Shown: positions 1 to 6,828, counted from the stretch's first letter. The stretch: 8,436 nucleotides of DNA from Anaerolineales bacterium UBA5069 (GCA_002415895.1 DIAV01000314.1:2855-11290); one strand, 5' to 3'. The notes: a model not told the origin generated them from the sequence alone. Numbers and translations: made by a program.

Positions 1-1193
1 CCCGTGGGGCGAATGGTCACGAGCACAGTGCGCGTGGCGGGGTCCAGCGCGGGCGCAATGATGGCAATTTCACCGGCAAAGAGTTGCCCCGGGTAGGCGT
101 TGACGCGGATTTCGGCGGGTGCGCCCACAGCCAGTTGTGCCAGGCGCGCCTCCTCAATGGGCACTTCCACCTTAACGTCTTCGCTCTGGATTGTGAAGAA
201 GCGTGCGCCGGGGGCAGCCTGCGCGCCCAGCGCCACATAAACAGCCGCCACCACGCCATCCATGGGCGCCTTGACGGTGGCCTTGTCCAGTTCCACCTGC
301 GCCAGATAGAGCGCGGTCTCCGCCTGGAGCACCTGCGCCTGCGCGGCGCGGATTTGCGGGTCCCTGGCGCCTGCCAGCAGGCGCGCCAACTGGTCGCGCG
401 CCTGGCTTAACTGGGCGTAGGCGGCGGCAATCTGGTCGTCTGTGGCGCCCTTGACGAGCTTGTCATACTGCGCCTGCGCCGCCTCAATCTGGAGCGTGGC
501 CTGCTCCAACTGCATGCTTTGCGGCAGGGCGCCCACATCGTTGCGATCCTTGACCAAATTGTAGGCAGCCTGCGCCTGCGTCACAAAGGCCTGCGCCTGG
601 CGCAACTGCGCCTCAGCCGTGCGCAAATCCTCGTCGGTAGGGCCATCAACAGCCGTTTGATAGCGCGCCGCGGCCGCGCTGACGGCTGCCTGCGCCGCAG
701 CCAGTGTGCTCTCATCCGCCGGCAGAAGGAGAAGCTCCAGCTGCGCGGCGGCGCTTTCGAGCGCGGCCTGCGCCTGCATGCGGCGCGCTTCGAGCGCGGC
801 GTGGTCCTGCTCAAGCAGAATGTCACCCGTATGCACCGGCGCGCCAACATCCACGTTCAACTGCAGCACCCTCCCCGCCACCTCTGCGCCAATGTCGATT
901 TTTGCGTCGGCCACCACGTTGCCGGTGTAGCTCATAGGCGCGGCCAGCGTCAGGGCGCGATCGCCGCCGGCGCTGCGCGCGGGTGCAGCGGCAGCGGGTG
1001 CAGCCGCCTGCGCAACAATGGGTGTGGGCGGCACACCTGTGGCTGGGGCCTGTTGCACAGGCGCGGACGCAGCGCCGCGTGCCTGCGCCCCGCACCCCGC
1101 CAACAGGAGCATGAGCGGGAGTGTCGCGGCCAGCGCCCGCACCCAATGGCCCTGTTCGTTGCCTGCGCGTGTATCCCGCTTCAACCTGTTCAT
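1..1193 (-). CDS. Lipoprotein HlyD-type efflux adaptor (partial, C-terminus beyond left edge)
   Basis: This is a periplasmic/extracytoplasmic adaptor (membrane fusion protein) that probably serves the ABC exporter encoded just upstream. The 397 visible codons start with a signal peptide whose hydrophobic stretch (about residues 20-33) ends in a lipobox LLAGC with Cys34, so the mature protein should be lipid-anchored. An Ala/Pro/Gln-rich linker follows (about 36-78). Next come the first lipoyl/barrel-sandwich half (about 98-130, IGAEVAGRVLQLNVDVGAPV), a very long Ala/Gln-rich coiled-coil hairpin (about 131-303), the second lipoyl half (VKAPMDGVVAAVYV, 307-320) and a beta-barrel (about 338 onwards). 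The hairpin has four similar segments near 159, 184, 249 and 275. The ATPase stop lies 35 nt upstream, so it is probably the last visible gene of that operon. An in-frame ATG at 1223 would add ten residues; I prefer 1193 because an A/G-rich AAAGAGAAAG precedes it. No stop is seen before the window ends. Confidence 0.9.
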   Translation of the reverse strand, partial: MNRLKRDTRAGNEQGHWVRALAATLPLMLLLAGCGAQARGAASAPVQQAPATGVPPTPIVAQAAAPAAAAPARSAGGDRALTLAAPMSYTGNVVADAKIDIGAEVAGRVLQLNVDVGAPVHTGDILLEQDHAALEARRMQAQAALESAAAQLELLLLPADESTLAAAQAAVSAAAARYQTAVDGPTDEDLRTAEAQLRQAQAFVTQAQAAYNLVKDRNDVGALPQSMQLEQATLQIEAAQAQYDKLVKGATDDQIAAAYAQLSQARDQLARLLAGARDPQIRAAQAQVLQAETALYLAQVELDKATVKAPMDGVVAAVYVALGAQAAPGARFFTIQSEDVKVEVPIEEARLAQLAVGAPAEIRVNAYPGQLFAGEIAIIAPALDPATRTVLVTIRPT

Positions 1194-1228
1194 GGTGCAG
1201 CTTTCTCTTTGCACACGGTTCATACTGT

Positions 1229-2188
1229 TCACGCCGTGTGCTCTTTGGCGGTGGATGCCAGATAGATAAAAACGTCTTCAAGTGTGGGATCAACCGTGCG
1301 TACGTCGCTGACGCCAATGCCCGCGCTGCGCAGGCTCGTGCTGATGCCCGCCGCCGACTGCTGCGCCGGGTCAATCAGCGCGTGCACGTCGTTGCCCTGT
1401 AGCGCCACATTCAAAACGCCCTGCATCGCGCCCATAGCCGCAACCGTGTCAAAGGGGGCATTCGTGGAGACCTTGAGCAGTTCGCCGCGCACCGACTGCT
1501 TTAGTGCAGCGGGTGAGGCCAGCGCACGCAGCACGCCCTCGTGGATGATGCCCACGCGGTTGGCGTGCTCGGCCTCGTCCAGGTAGTGCGTCGTCACGAA
1601 GATTGTGCGCCCGGCACGCGCCAGATCGTAGATCATTGTCCAGAATTCCTGGCGCGAAATCGGGTCCACGCCCGCGGTTGGCTCATCCAAAAAGAGCAGT
1701 TGCGGGTTGTGCACGGTGGCGCAGCCCAGGGCAAGGCGCTGCTTCCAGCCGCCCGAGAGCTGCCCTGCCAACTGCTGCTCGCGCCCGCGCAACCCGGCCA
1801 TGTCAATCAGTTCGCCCAGGCGTTGTTTGCGCAGCGCCTTGTCAACGTTGTAGACGCTGGCATAGAACTCCAGATTCTCGCGCACGGTGAGGTCTTCATA
1901 GAGGGCAAAGCGCTGGCTCATGTAGCCAATGCCCTGCTTGATCTTCTCCGCCTGGCGCACGATATCATAGCCCAGCACGCTGGCGCTGCCGGAGGTGGGC
2001 GCGAGAATGCCGCACAACATGCGAATGGTTGTACTCTTGCCCGAGCCATTTGGCCCCAGGAAGGCGAAAATCTCGCCCCGGTGCACCTTGAAACTCACAT
2101 CATCCACAGCCACGAGTGATCCAAACGCACGCGTCAGGTGTTGTACGTCGATGATGATAGGCGTGCTCATTTCATTGCTGCCGCTCAT
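1229..2188 (-). CDS. ABC transporter ATP-binding protein (ABC-2 type exporter, YbhF-like)
   Basis: This is the cytoplasmic ATPase that powers the ABC-2 exporter. Its 319 residues contain a complete nucleotide-binding domain: Walker A GPNGSGKST (45-53), Q-loop Gln92 in MSQRF, signature LSGGWKQRL (144-152), Walker B LLFLDEP (164-170), D-loop GVDP (173-176) and H-loop His201. The roughly 90-residue C-terminal extension ends in DPTLEDVFIYL, as is usual for ATPases paired with ABC-2 permeases. The start ATG overlaps the permease stop by one base (TAATG at 2190-2186), which suggests coupled translation. A second in-frame ATG at 2170 (MSTPII) would drop six residues; neither has a strong ribosome site. 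The reading frame stays open further upstream to 2650, but that part overlaps the permease and does not look like protein. E. coli YbhF has two fused NBDs whereas this protein has one, so two copies are needed per transporter. The substrate cannot be read from the sequence; drug or lipid-like export is an inference. Confidence 0.95.
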   Translation of the reverse strand: MSGSNEMSTPIIIDVQHLTRAFGSLVAVDDVSFKVHRGEIFAFLGPNGSGKSTTIRMLCGILAPTSGSASVLGYDIVRQAEKIKQGIGYMSQRFALYEDLTVRENLEFYASVYNVDKALRKQRLGELIDMAGLRGREQQLAGQLSGGWKQRLALGCATVHNPQLLFLDEPTAGVDPISRQEFWTMIYDLARAGRTIFVTTHYLDEAEHANRVGIIHEGVLRALASPAALKQSVRGELLKVSTNAPFDTVAAMGAMQGVLNVALQGNDVHALIDPAQQSAAGISTSLRSAGIGVSDVRTVDPTLEDVFIYLASTAKEHTA

Positions 2189-3315
2189 TACACAGTCCGC
2201 TTCTGGAAGAGAACTGCGCTGAGGCCAAAAACCACAATGCTGTAGATCAGCAGCGGCCACACAGCAGACCACAGGGACTCGATGCCAACACCCTTGAGCA
2301 TAATCCCGCGCACGATTTGTATGTAGTAGGTGAGAGGTACAAGCAAACCCAGTTGGCGAACAATCCATGGCATGGCATCGCGCGAAAATATGAATCCCGA
2401 GAGCAAAATCGACGGGATCATAATAAACATGGCCGTTTGCGTCGCCTGGCCCTGCGTTTTGGAGACGACGGAAACAAGCAGCCCCAGCCCCAGCGACCCC
2501 ATGAGGAACAAGACGGAGAGCAAAATCAGCAGCCCCAAATCGCCGGCAATGCGGAAACCGAAAATGAGCCGCGCGCCCAGCACGGCGCCGAACGCGCCCA
2601 CGGTCGAAGTCACCGTATAGGGGAGGATTTTGCCCAGCATGAACTCCCACGTACGAATGGGTGTAACAATGATTTGCTCGAGCGTTCCCTGTTCGCGCTC
2701 ACGCGTCACGGCAAAAGCGGTGAGCAGAATCGTCTGGAAGGACATGATCAACCCAATGATACTGGGAATCATAAAGTTGACGCTCTTGAGGCTGGGGTTG
2801 TAAAGCACCACGGGCCGCATTTCCACACCGCTGCGCAGCCCGCCCATCCCCCGCCGCGCCAGTTGCTGCGTAATGATGCGCGTAGATTGCGCCTGCGCCA
2901 CCATGCCCGCGGCGAAGGAGGCCGTAGAGGCATTATTGGGATCGGAGCCATCCACCACAAGCTGTGCCTGGCCCTGCTCGCCGCGCAGGATCGCCGTGCC
3001 AAAATCGGGCGGAATATGAATGGCCACCTTGGCCGTGCCGCCATCAATGGCGCTCGTCATGGCATCCTGCGTGTGGACGTATTGCACAACGTCGAAATAG
3101 CTGCTGTTCTGCATTGCGGTGACAAGGGCGCGGCTCTCGGGGTCATTGGCCTCGTTGAAGACAACCAGCGGCAGATGGTCGATTACTATGTTGATGCCGT
3201 AGCCATAGAGGAGCAGCATCATAATCGGCATGGCGATCACCATGCCCAAGGTGCGGCGGTCGCGGCCAATTTGGATGAACTCTTTGCGCACCATGGCGCC
3301 TATGCGTGCCCACAA
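2188..3315 (-). CDS. ABC-2 type exporter permease (YbhS/YbhR/YhhJ-like)
   Basis: This is the membrane subunit of the exporter. From the TTG at 3315 it has 375 residues. One membrane helix (about 24-42) is followed by a large external domain (about 43-178), then about five to six more helices (roughly 181-203, 232-253, 260-282, 293-312, 320-338, 348-368). The REREQGTLEQIIVTPI segment (205-220) after the second helix is a conserved coupling motif of the ABC-2 permeases of drug and lipid exporters. The start is chosen because GGAGGT at 3326-3321 sits five nt before the TTG, while the first in-frame ATG (3294, MVRKEF) is too far from it. The frame is open back to 3459, but that overlaps the adaptor and reads as non-protein sequence. 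It lies 22 nt after the adaptor stop and overlaps the ATPase start by one base. Only one permease is visible, so it either forms a homodimer or has a partner gene past the left edge. Confidence 0.93.
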   Translation of the reverse strand: MWARIGAMVRKEFIQIGRDRRTLGMVIAMPIMMLLLYGYGINIVIDHLPLVVFNEANDPESRALVTAMQNSSYFDVVQYVHTQDAMTSAIDGGTAKVAIHIPPDFGTAILRGEQGQAQLVVDGSDPNNASTASFAAGMVAQAQSTRIITQQLARRGMGGLRSGVEMRPVVLYNPSLKSVNFMIPSIIGLIMSFQTILLTAFAVTREREQGTLEQIIVTPIRTWEFMLGKILPYTVTSTVGAFGAVLGARLIFGFRIAGDLGLLILLSVLFLMGSLGLGLLVSVVSKTQGQATQTAMFIMIPSILLSGFIFSRDAMPWIVRQLGLLVPLTYYIQIVRGIMLKGVGIESLWSAVWPLLIYSIVVFGLSAVLFQKRTV

Positions 3316-3320
3316 AGTAC

Positions 3321-3326
3321 ACCTCC
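3321..3326 (-). promoter_or_regulatory. Shine-Dalgarno that fixes a TTG start for the permease
   Basis: On the minus strand GGAGGT lies five nt before TTG (3315-3313), which is normal spacing. The next in-frame ATG (3294) is 26 nt away from it. This supports a TTG-initiated permease whose first residues are MWARIGAM. Confidence 0.75.
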
Positions 3327-3337
3327 GCAAAGGGCAA

Positions 3338-4138
3338 TCAGGGGAGCGGCCCGAAGGTGACGTCGGCGGGCATGCCAGGTTTGAGCGCGCCGTCGGGATT
3401 CTCAACGCGGATATTGACGCCAAAGACCATGTTGAGCCTGTCGGCCTTGGTTTGCACATTGCGCGGGGTAAACTCCGCCTCCTGATTGGTGGAGATGACC
3501 ACGCCGTTGAAGACGCGCCCGGGGAAGGGATCGGCAGTCACCTGCACCGTTTGCCCTACCTTGACGCCCCCCAAATCGCGCTCAAGGATATAGGCCGTCA
3601 GGTCGAGTTGGTTCAGATCAGCCAGGGCCAGCACAACCTGGCCGGGCGTAACGACCTCCCCTTTGTGTACGGGCACGCGCGTCACAGTGCCCGCAAGGGG
3701 TGCGTGCAAGGTGTATTTGGCGTCTAGAATTTGCAGTTGCTGCATTTGGGCGGTGTTGGCCTGACGCATTTGCAGTTGCATCAGTTCATCGTCCAGTTGC
3801 GCCACAATTTCATCGGCAGCCACCTGCTGACCTTCGTCAACAAGCGCAACCAGCCGCCCTGCCGTCTCGAAGCTGATTAGCACCTCGTCGGCCTCGAGCG
3901 TGCCCGAGCCGGTGATGACCGCGGGCATTTGCGCCTGCATGGGCGCGTACCAGTAGACGTAGCCCCACCACACACCGGCAGCCACAAGCAGGAGCAGGAG
4001 AATGACCAAAGGGCGGCGGCTGTGGCTGGGCCTGGGCGGCGGCGCGGGCTGAACTGCGTACAGGTCGCGCTTGGCGGCAGGCGCGGCGGGCACGGCAGGC
4101 GCGGCAGACACAGTGGGCGGCGTGGGCGTAGCACTCAT
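3338..4138 (-). CDS. Membrane-anchored HlyD/YbhG-like adaptor with a shortened hairpin
   Basis: This is a second adaptor of the exporter (266 residues). A Pro/Ala-rich cytoplasmic tail (1-42) precedes one uncleaved-looking membrane helix (about 43-64, PLVILLLLLVAAGVWWGYVY). The two lipoyl half-motifs are at about 87-117 (FETAGRLVALVDEGQQVAAD) and 144-174 (LHAPLAGTVTRVPVHKGEVV). A beta-barrel end carries AEFTPRNVQT (221-230) and LKPGMPADV (252-260), both typical of the YbhG branch. Between the lipoyl halves only about 25 residues remain (DELMQLQMRQANTAQ and following), where relatives carry a coiled-coil hairpin of roughly a hundred residues, so it is unusually short. Its ATG overlaps the regulator's stop codon (ATGA, 4138-4135), giving a regulator-adaptor translational couple as in cecR-ybhG. 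The partner and substrate are not known. Confidence 0.92.
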   Translation of the reverse strand: MSATPTPPTVSAAPAVPAAPAAKRDLYAVQPAPPPRPSHSRRPLVILLLLLVAAGVWWGYVYWYAPMQAQMPAVITGSGTLEADEVLISFETAGRLVALVDEGQQVAADEIVAQLDDELMQLQMRQANTAQMQQLQILDAKYTLHAPLAGTVTRVPVHKGEVVTPGQVVLALADLNQLDLTAYILERDLGGVKVGQTVQVTADPFPGRVFNGVVISTNQEAEFTPRNVQTKADRLNMVFGVNIRVENPDGALKPGMPADVTFGPLP

Positions 4139-4947
4139 GCGGGGTCTTTCTGCGGGTGGGTCAGGATTCCATCCAACAACATATCGATCTGCTCATGCAG
4201 AATGGCGTCATCGTCGCCCGGCAGGATGGACGGGAGCGCTGGTTTGATGGCGAGAACCGACAGCAGCAGCCCCATGAACGCCTGTGCACGCACCTGCGCC
4301 GAGCCAGGGCGCAGCTCACCACTGCGTTCGTGCTGCTCAAACAGGGCAATCAAATAGCGCAACACGGGGCCTATCGTGTATGTCGAAACAAGGCGCGCCA
4401 CGTCGGCGTGCTGCCTCATCTCAAGAATGAGGAAGGGCACAACGCTGCGCACCAGCTCCGCCTCGGCCAGAAAAGCGTCGGCCACGGCGTGCAGATAGGA
4501 CCTGCAATCGCCTGCATTCTGCGCCGGTTGCGTCAGCACCTGCGTAACGGTGATCAGGCCGGGAATGCACTGCGCAACACCTGCAATCAGTTCATCCTTG
4601 TTACGAAAGTGCCATTGCAGCCCCGAACGCGAAATGCCCGCACGCTCGGCAATGGCGTCCATCGTGGCGGCGTGCAGCCCGCGCTCGCCCACAAGTTGAA
4701 TTGTAGCCTGTAGAATGCGGGCGCGCGTGCTCGGGGTGTTCGCATCGCTGCCCGCAAGAGGGCCACAGGCATTCAGCAAGGCGGCCTTGTTAGGAAAGTA
4801 GCGATAAAGCGTGGCGCGGCTCACATGCGCCGCCGCGACAACCTGGCTCACGGTGACAGTTGACGCGCCGCCCTCTTGCACCAAAAGGCCGCGCGCGGCC
4901 GCAAGGATGCGTTGACGCGTAAGGTTATCGCCTTGTTTGTCACTCAT
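4135..4947 (-). CDS. TetR-family regulator with two tandem HTH domains
   Basis: This is a transcriptional regulator, probably an autorepressor of the exporter operon that it heads. Its 270 residues contain two complete TetR-type DNA-binding domains in series. The first spans about 11-58 (TRQRILAAARGLL ... VSRATLYRYFPNKAALL) and the second about 74-123 (TRARILQATIQLV ... ISRSGLQWHFRNKDELI). Both keep the family pattern of a helix, the recognition helix and the Y/W-x-F-x-N-K turn. The remainder (about 130-265) is helical and resembles a single ligand-binding/dimerisation domain. Ordinary TetR proteins have one HTH and about 190-220 residues, so the extra length is the added HTH. The ATG at 4947 has no Shine-Dalgarno sequence and lies six nt after a -10-like TAGTCT, so the mRNA may be leaderless. 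The stop overlaps the adaptor start (ATGA). The family assignment is firm; repressor role and effector are inferred from context. Confidence 0.94.
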   Translation of the reverse strand: MSDKQGDNLTRQRILAAARGLLVQEGGASTVTVSQVVAAAHVSRATLYRYFPNKAALLNACGPLAGSDANTPSTRARILQATIQLVGERGLHAATMDAIAERAGISRSGLQWHFRNKDELIAGVAQCIPGLITVTQVLTQPAQNAGDCRSYLHAVADAFLAEAELVRSVVPFLILEMRQHADVARLVSTYTIGPVLRYLIALFEQHERSGELRPGSAQVRAQAFMGLLLSVLAIKPALPSILPGDDDAILHEQIDMLLDGILTHPQKDPA

Positions 4948-4951
4948 GGAT

Positions 4952-4997
4952 TGAGACTAAGCGCGGGATACAGTACTGTAAATATGGGAGTGTCTCA
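4952..4997. promoter_or_regulatory. Candidate TetR operator: two nested inverted repeats with one centre
   Basis: The inner element is a perfect 12-bp palindrome, TACAGTACTGTA (4969-4980). The outer element is TGAGAC (4952-4957) opposite GTCTCA (4992-4997). Both have their centre at 4974.5 exactly. Inner and outer half-sites are 17 bp apart on each side. The region covers the proposed -10, spacer and -35 of the regulator gene, whose start is at 4947, so binding would block transcription. That this is the regulator's own operator is inference from position and symmetry. Confidence 0.6.
4954..4982 (-). promoter_or_regulatory. Candidate leaderless promoter of the exporter operon
   Basis: On the minus strand TTTACA (4982-4977, five of six matches to the -35 consensus) is followed by a 17-nt spacer and TAGTCT (4959-4954, a TAnnnT -10). 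Six nt then separate the -10 from the ATG at 4947, so transcription would begin at about the first base of the start codon. No ribosome site is present upstream of the ATG, which agrees with leaderless translation. Confidence 0.5.
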
Positions 4998-5025
4998 CAG
5001 GCACCTTATTGGAGGTCCAGTTGAT

Positions 5026-5063
5026 CCGAAGCGAGGCTTCCAACTCGGGAAGCCTCGCTTCGG
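5026..5063. repeat. Perfect 16-bp hairpin between murA and the regulator
   Basis: CCGAAGCGAGGCTTCC (5026-5041) pairs perfectly with 5048-5063 across a six-base loop AACTCG. It lies 34 nt past the murA stop and could end murA transcripts, but neither side has a T-run, so it is not a typical intrinsic terminator. It could instead be an intergenic palindromic repeat. It shares short pieces (GTTGGA, GCTTCG) with the hairpin at 7638-7681. Confidence 0.7.
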
Positions 5064-5097
5064 CAGTGTATGAACGTTTAATCTCCTCAACCTGTCC

Positions 5098-6405
5098 CTA
5101 CGGCACGCGCTCAATGTGCGCGCCCAGCGCACGCAGCTTATCATCAATGCGCTCATAGCCGCGGTCAATCTGCTCCACATTGCCAATCGTGGTTTCGCCG
5201 TGGGCCGCCAGCGCTGCCAGCACGAGCGCCATACCGGCGCGAATGTCGGGGCTGGTGACATGCTGACCGCTCAGGCGGCTTGGCCCCACAATGACGGCGC
5301 GATGCGGGTCACACAGGATAATCTGTGCGCCCATGGTGATCAGCTTGTCCACAAAGAAGAGGCGGCTCTCATACATCTTCTCATGCATGATCACTGTACC
5401 CTGCGCCTGCGTGGCCGTCACCAGGGCAATGCTCATGAGGTCGGGCGGGAAGGCGGGCCACGGCGCATCGTCAATCTTGGGCACAGCGCCGCCAAAGTCG
5501 GGCTTGATGCGCAGCTCCTGCTCGTCGGCCACCACCAGCGTATAGGCACATTCGGGCGGCAGGTTGGGGTCATACTCAAGGTGCATGCGCACACCCAAGC
5601 GGTCGCTGAAGATCATTTGCACCATGCGCAGATGATCGGGTACAACGCCTTCTATGCGCAGTTCACCGGCAGTGATGGCCCCCAGCCCGACAAAGCTGCC
5701 AATCTCCACAAAGTCCGGGCTGATGCGGAACTCGCCGCCGGAGAGACGCTCCTGGCCGTGGATGCTGAGCACATTGCTGCCAATGCCCTCAATCTGACAG
5801 CCCATCTTCACCAGTAGATTGCAGACATCCTGCACGTGCGGCTCGGAGGCGGCGTTGCGCAGCACAGTCGTGCCCTCCGCCAACGCCGCTGCCATCACAC
5901 CATTCTCCGTTGCGGTGACTGAAGCTTCGTCGAGGATGATGTCCTTGCCCCGCAGCCGCCCCTGCGTGCGCAACTCGAACTTGCCGTTCTGTTTGAGTTC
6001 GGCGCCCATGGCGTCAAAGACCTGCAGGTGGGTGTCAATGCGCCGCCGGCCAATGTCGTCGCCACCGGCGCTGTTCTCCACGGCAAAGCGGCCAAAGCGT
6101 GCGAGCATTGGCCCCATGAGCGTGAGCGAGCCACGAATTTGGCTGAAGAGGCTGGCGTCAGGCGTGCCGCGCACACGCCGCGCACAGAGCGTTACGGTGC
6201 CGTCGGCTTCGCTAACGTCGACGCCCATTTCGCTCAAAATGCGGATCATGGTTGTGACGTCACCAATCATGGGGACGTTGTGGAGGATTACGGGGTCATC
6301 GGTGAGCAGACAGGCCGAAAGCAGCGGCAGAGCGGCATTCTTGTTGCCAATGGGTTGCACGCTGCCGTGCAACGGATGGCCCCCCTCAATGCAAAAGGAC
6401 GTCAT
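5098..6405 (-). CDS. murA: UDP-N-acetylglucosamine 1-carboxyvinyltransferase, Cys-to-Asp type
   Basis: MurA transfers enolpyruvate from PEP to UDP-GlcNAc, the first committed step of peptidoglycan synthesis in the cytoplasm. The 435 residues span the whole EPSP-synthase-type inside-out barrel fold. Visible family residues include Lys22 and Asn23 in GNKNAALP, Asp322 in PAFPPDL (matching E. coli Asp305) and Arg389 in DIRAG (matching Arg397). The active-site loop reads [10 protein letters not shown] (113-122), where E. coli has PGGC, so Asp116 replaces the catalytic Cys115. In known MurA proteins this exchange keeps activity and removes the residue that fosfomycin alkylates. The start is well supported by GAGGAG at 6417-6412, six nt before the ATG. 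It is slightly longer than E. coli MurA (419 residues). It is transcribed in the same direction as the exporter operon but separated from it by about 150 nt with a hairpin and a promoter. It could be the sole MurA or one of two paralogues. Confidence 0.95.
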   Translation of the reverse strand: MTSFCIEGGHPLHGSVQPIGNKNAALPLLSACLLTDDPVILHNVPMIGDVTTMIRILSEMGVDVSEADGTVTLCARRVRGTPDASLFSQIRGSLTLMGPMLARFGRFAVENSAGGDDIGRRRIDTHLQVFDAMGAELKQNGKFELRTQGRLRGKDIILDEASVTATENGVMAAALAEGTTVLRNAASEPHVQDVCNLLVKMGCQIEGIGSNVLSIHGQERLSGGEFRISPDFVEIGSFVGLGAITAGELRIEGVVPDHLRMVQMIFSDRLGVRMHLEYDPNLPPECAYTLVVADEQELRIKPDFGGAVPKIDDAPWPAFPPDLMSIALVTATQAQGTVIMHEKMYESRLFFVDKLITMGAQIILCDPHRAVIVGPSRLSGQHVTSPDIRAGMALVLAALAAHGETTIGNVEQIDRGYERIDDKLRALGAHIERVP

Positions 6406-6473
6406 AGGTTTCTCCTCAATGTGCGCGTTGATGCCCTATTCCGTGGAGTTTCACTGTGGAGTTGTAGCTATGG

Positions 6474-6485
6474 ACTCTATAGAGT
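6474..6485. promoter_or_regulatory. 12-bp palindrome in the murA leader
   Basis: ACTCTATAGAGT is a perfect palindrome lying about 70 nt upstream of the murA start. Its right half is shared with the first tandem repeat copy. It may be a protein-binding site; no known regulator is recognised. Confidence 0.4.
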
Positions 6486-6509
6486 TGTTTCTGTATAGAG
6501 TTGTTTCTG
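6478..6509. repeat. Two perfect 16-bp tandem repeats upstream of murA
   Basis: TATAGAGTTGTTTCTG occurs twice back to back (6478-6493 and 6494-6509), followed by a partial third copy (TAGAACTG, 6510-6517). A related shorter repeat, GTGGAGTT, occurs at 6443-6450 and 6456-6463, so GAGTT appears four times in about 60 bp. This could be a repeated operator, or simple slippage duplication in the leader. Confidence 0.85.
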
Positions 6510-6534
6510 TAGAACTGTCGTAGTGATTGCCACA

Positions 6535-6565
6535 ATTGTAACCCAGCCACAGCATTTGGCGTCAA
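6535..6565 (-). promoter_or_regulatory. Possible murA promoter
   Basis: On the minus strand TTGACG (6565-6560) and TACAAT (6540-6535) match -35 and -10 consensus well, but the 19-nt spacer is long. Transcription would start near 6528 and give a leader of about 120 nt that contains the tandem repeats. TATACA/TATAGA within the repeats are alternative -10 boxes. Confidence 0.35.
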
Positions 6566-6828
6566 CCCTGCGTTTTTGTGATTTCCGGCAACCTCATGGA
6601 CTGCGCTGCACCACCGTTGCGTTGGCGCAATTCATGCGCTTTGCCTACGCCGCGTGGCGCAGAAGAGTCTGCCGGAGGACCGACTGCACCCACAACCTGC
6701 CGACGCACGCGCATGTTATGCAAATGATGCACGCGCATGCAGCCGCCACCACTGCGCCCTGCAGCCCCAAGTCTACACGCTACCTCCTGCGCGCTTACAC
6801 CAACTAACAGACGGTCGCCTGCCTGCCG

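Noticed and set aside
519..1265. Plus-strand open frame of 248 codons opposite the lipoprotein adaptor
   Set aside because: An Arg/His/Cys-rich shadow of the minus-strand adaptor, whose frame shows a clean lipobox and lipoyl motifs.
2189..2650. N-terminal extension of the ATPase to the ATG at 2650
   Set aside because: It lies inside the permease gene in another frame and does not look like any ATPase N-terminus; the NBD begins soon after the ATG at 2188.
2317..3360. Long plus-strand open frame (347 codons) opposite the permease
   Set aside because: It is rich in His, Gln, Arg and Asn with no domain pattern, and lies antisense to a clear permease with membrane helices and conserved motifs.
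3316..3459. N-terminal extension of the permease to the ATG at 3459
   Set aside because: It overlaps the adaptor coding region and reads as Ser/Pro/Arg-rich noise; the Shine-Dalgarno at 3321-3326 supports the TTG at 3315.
5098..6405. Reading the EPSP-synthase-like protein as AroA instead of MurA
   Set aside because: The GNKNAALP start, the AGG-x-x-IG loop and the PAFPPD motif are those of MurA, not of the shikimate-pathway enzyme.
6478..6517. Possible CRISPR-type repeats
   Set aside because: Two copies are directly adjacent with no spacers and only 16 bp long.
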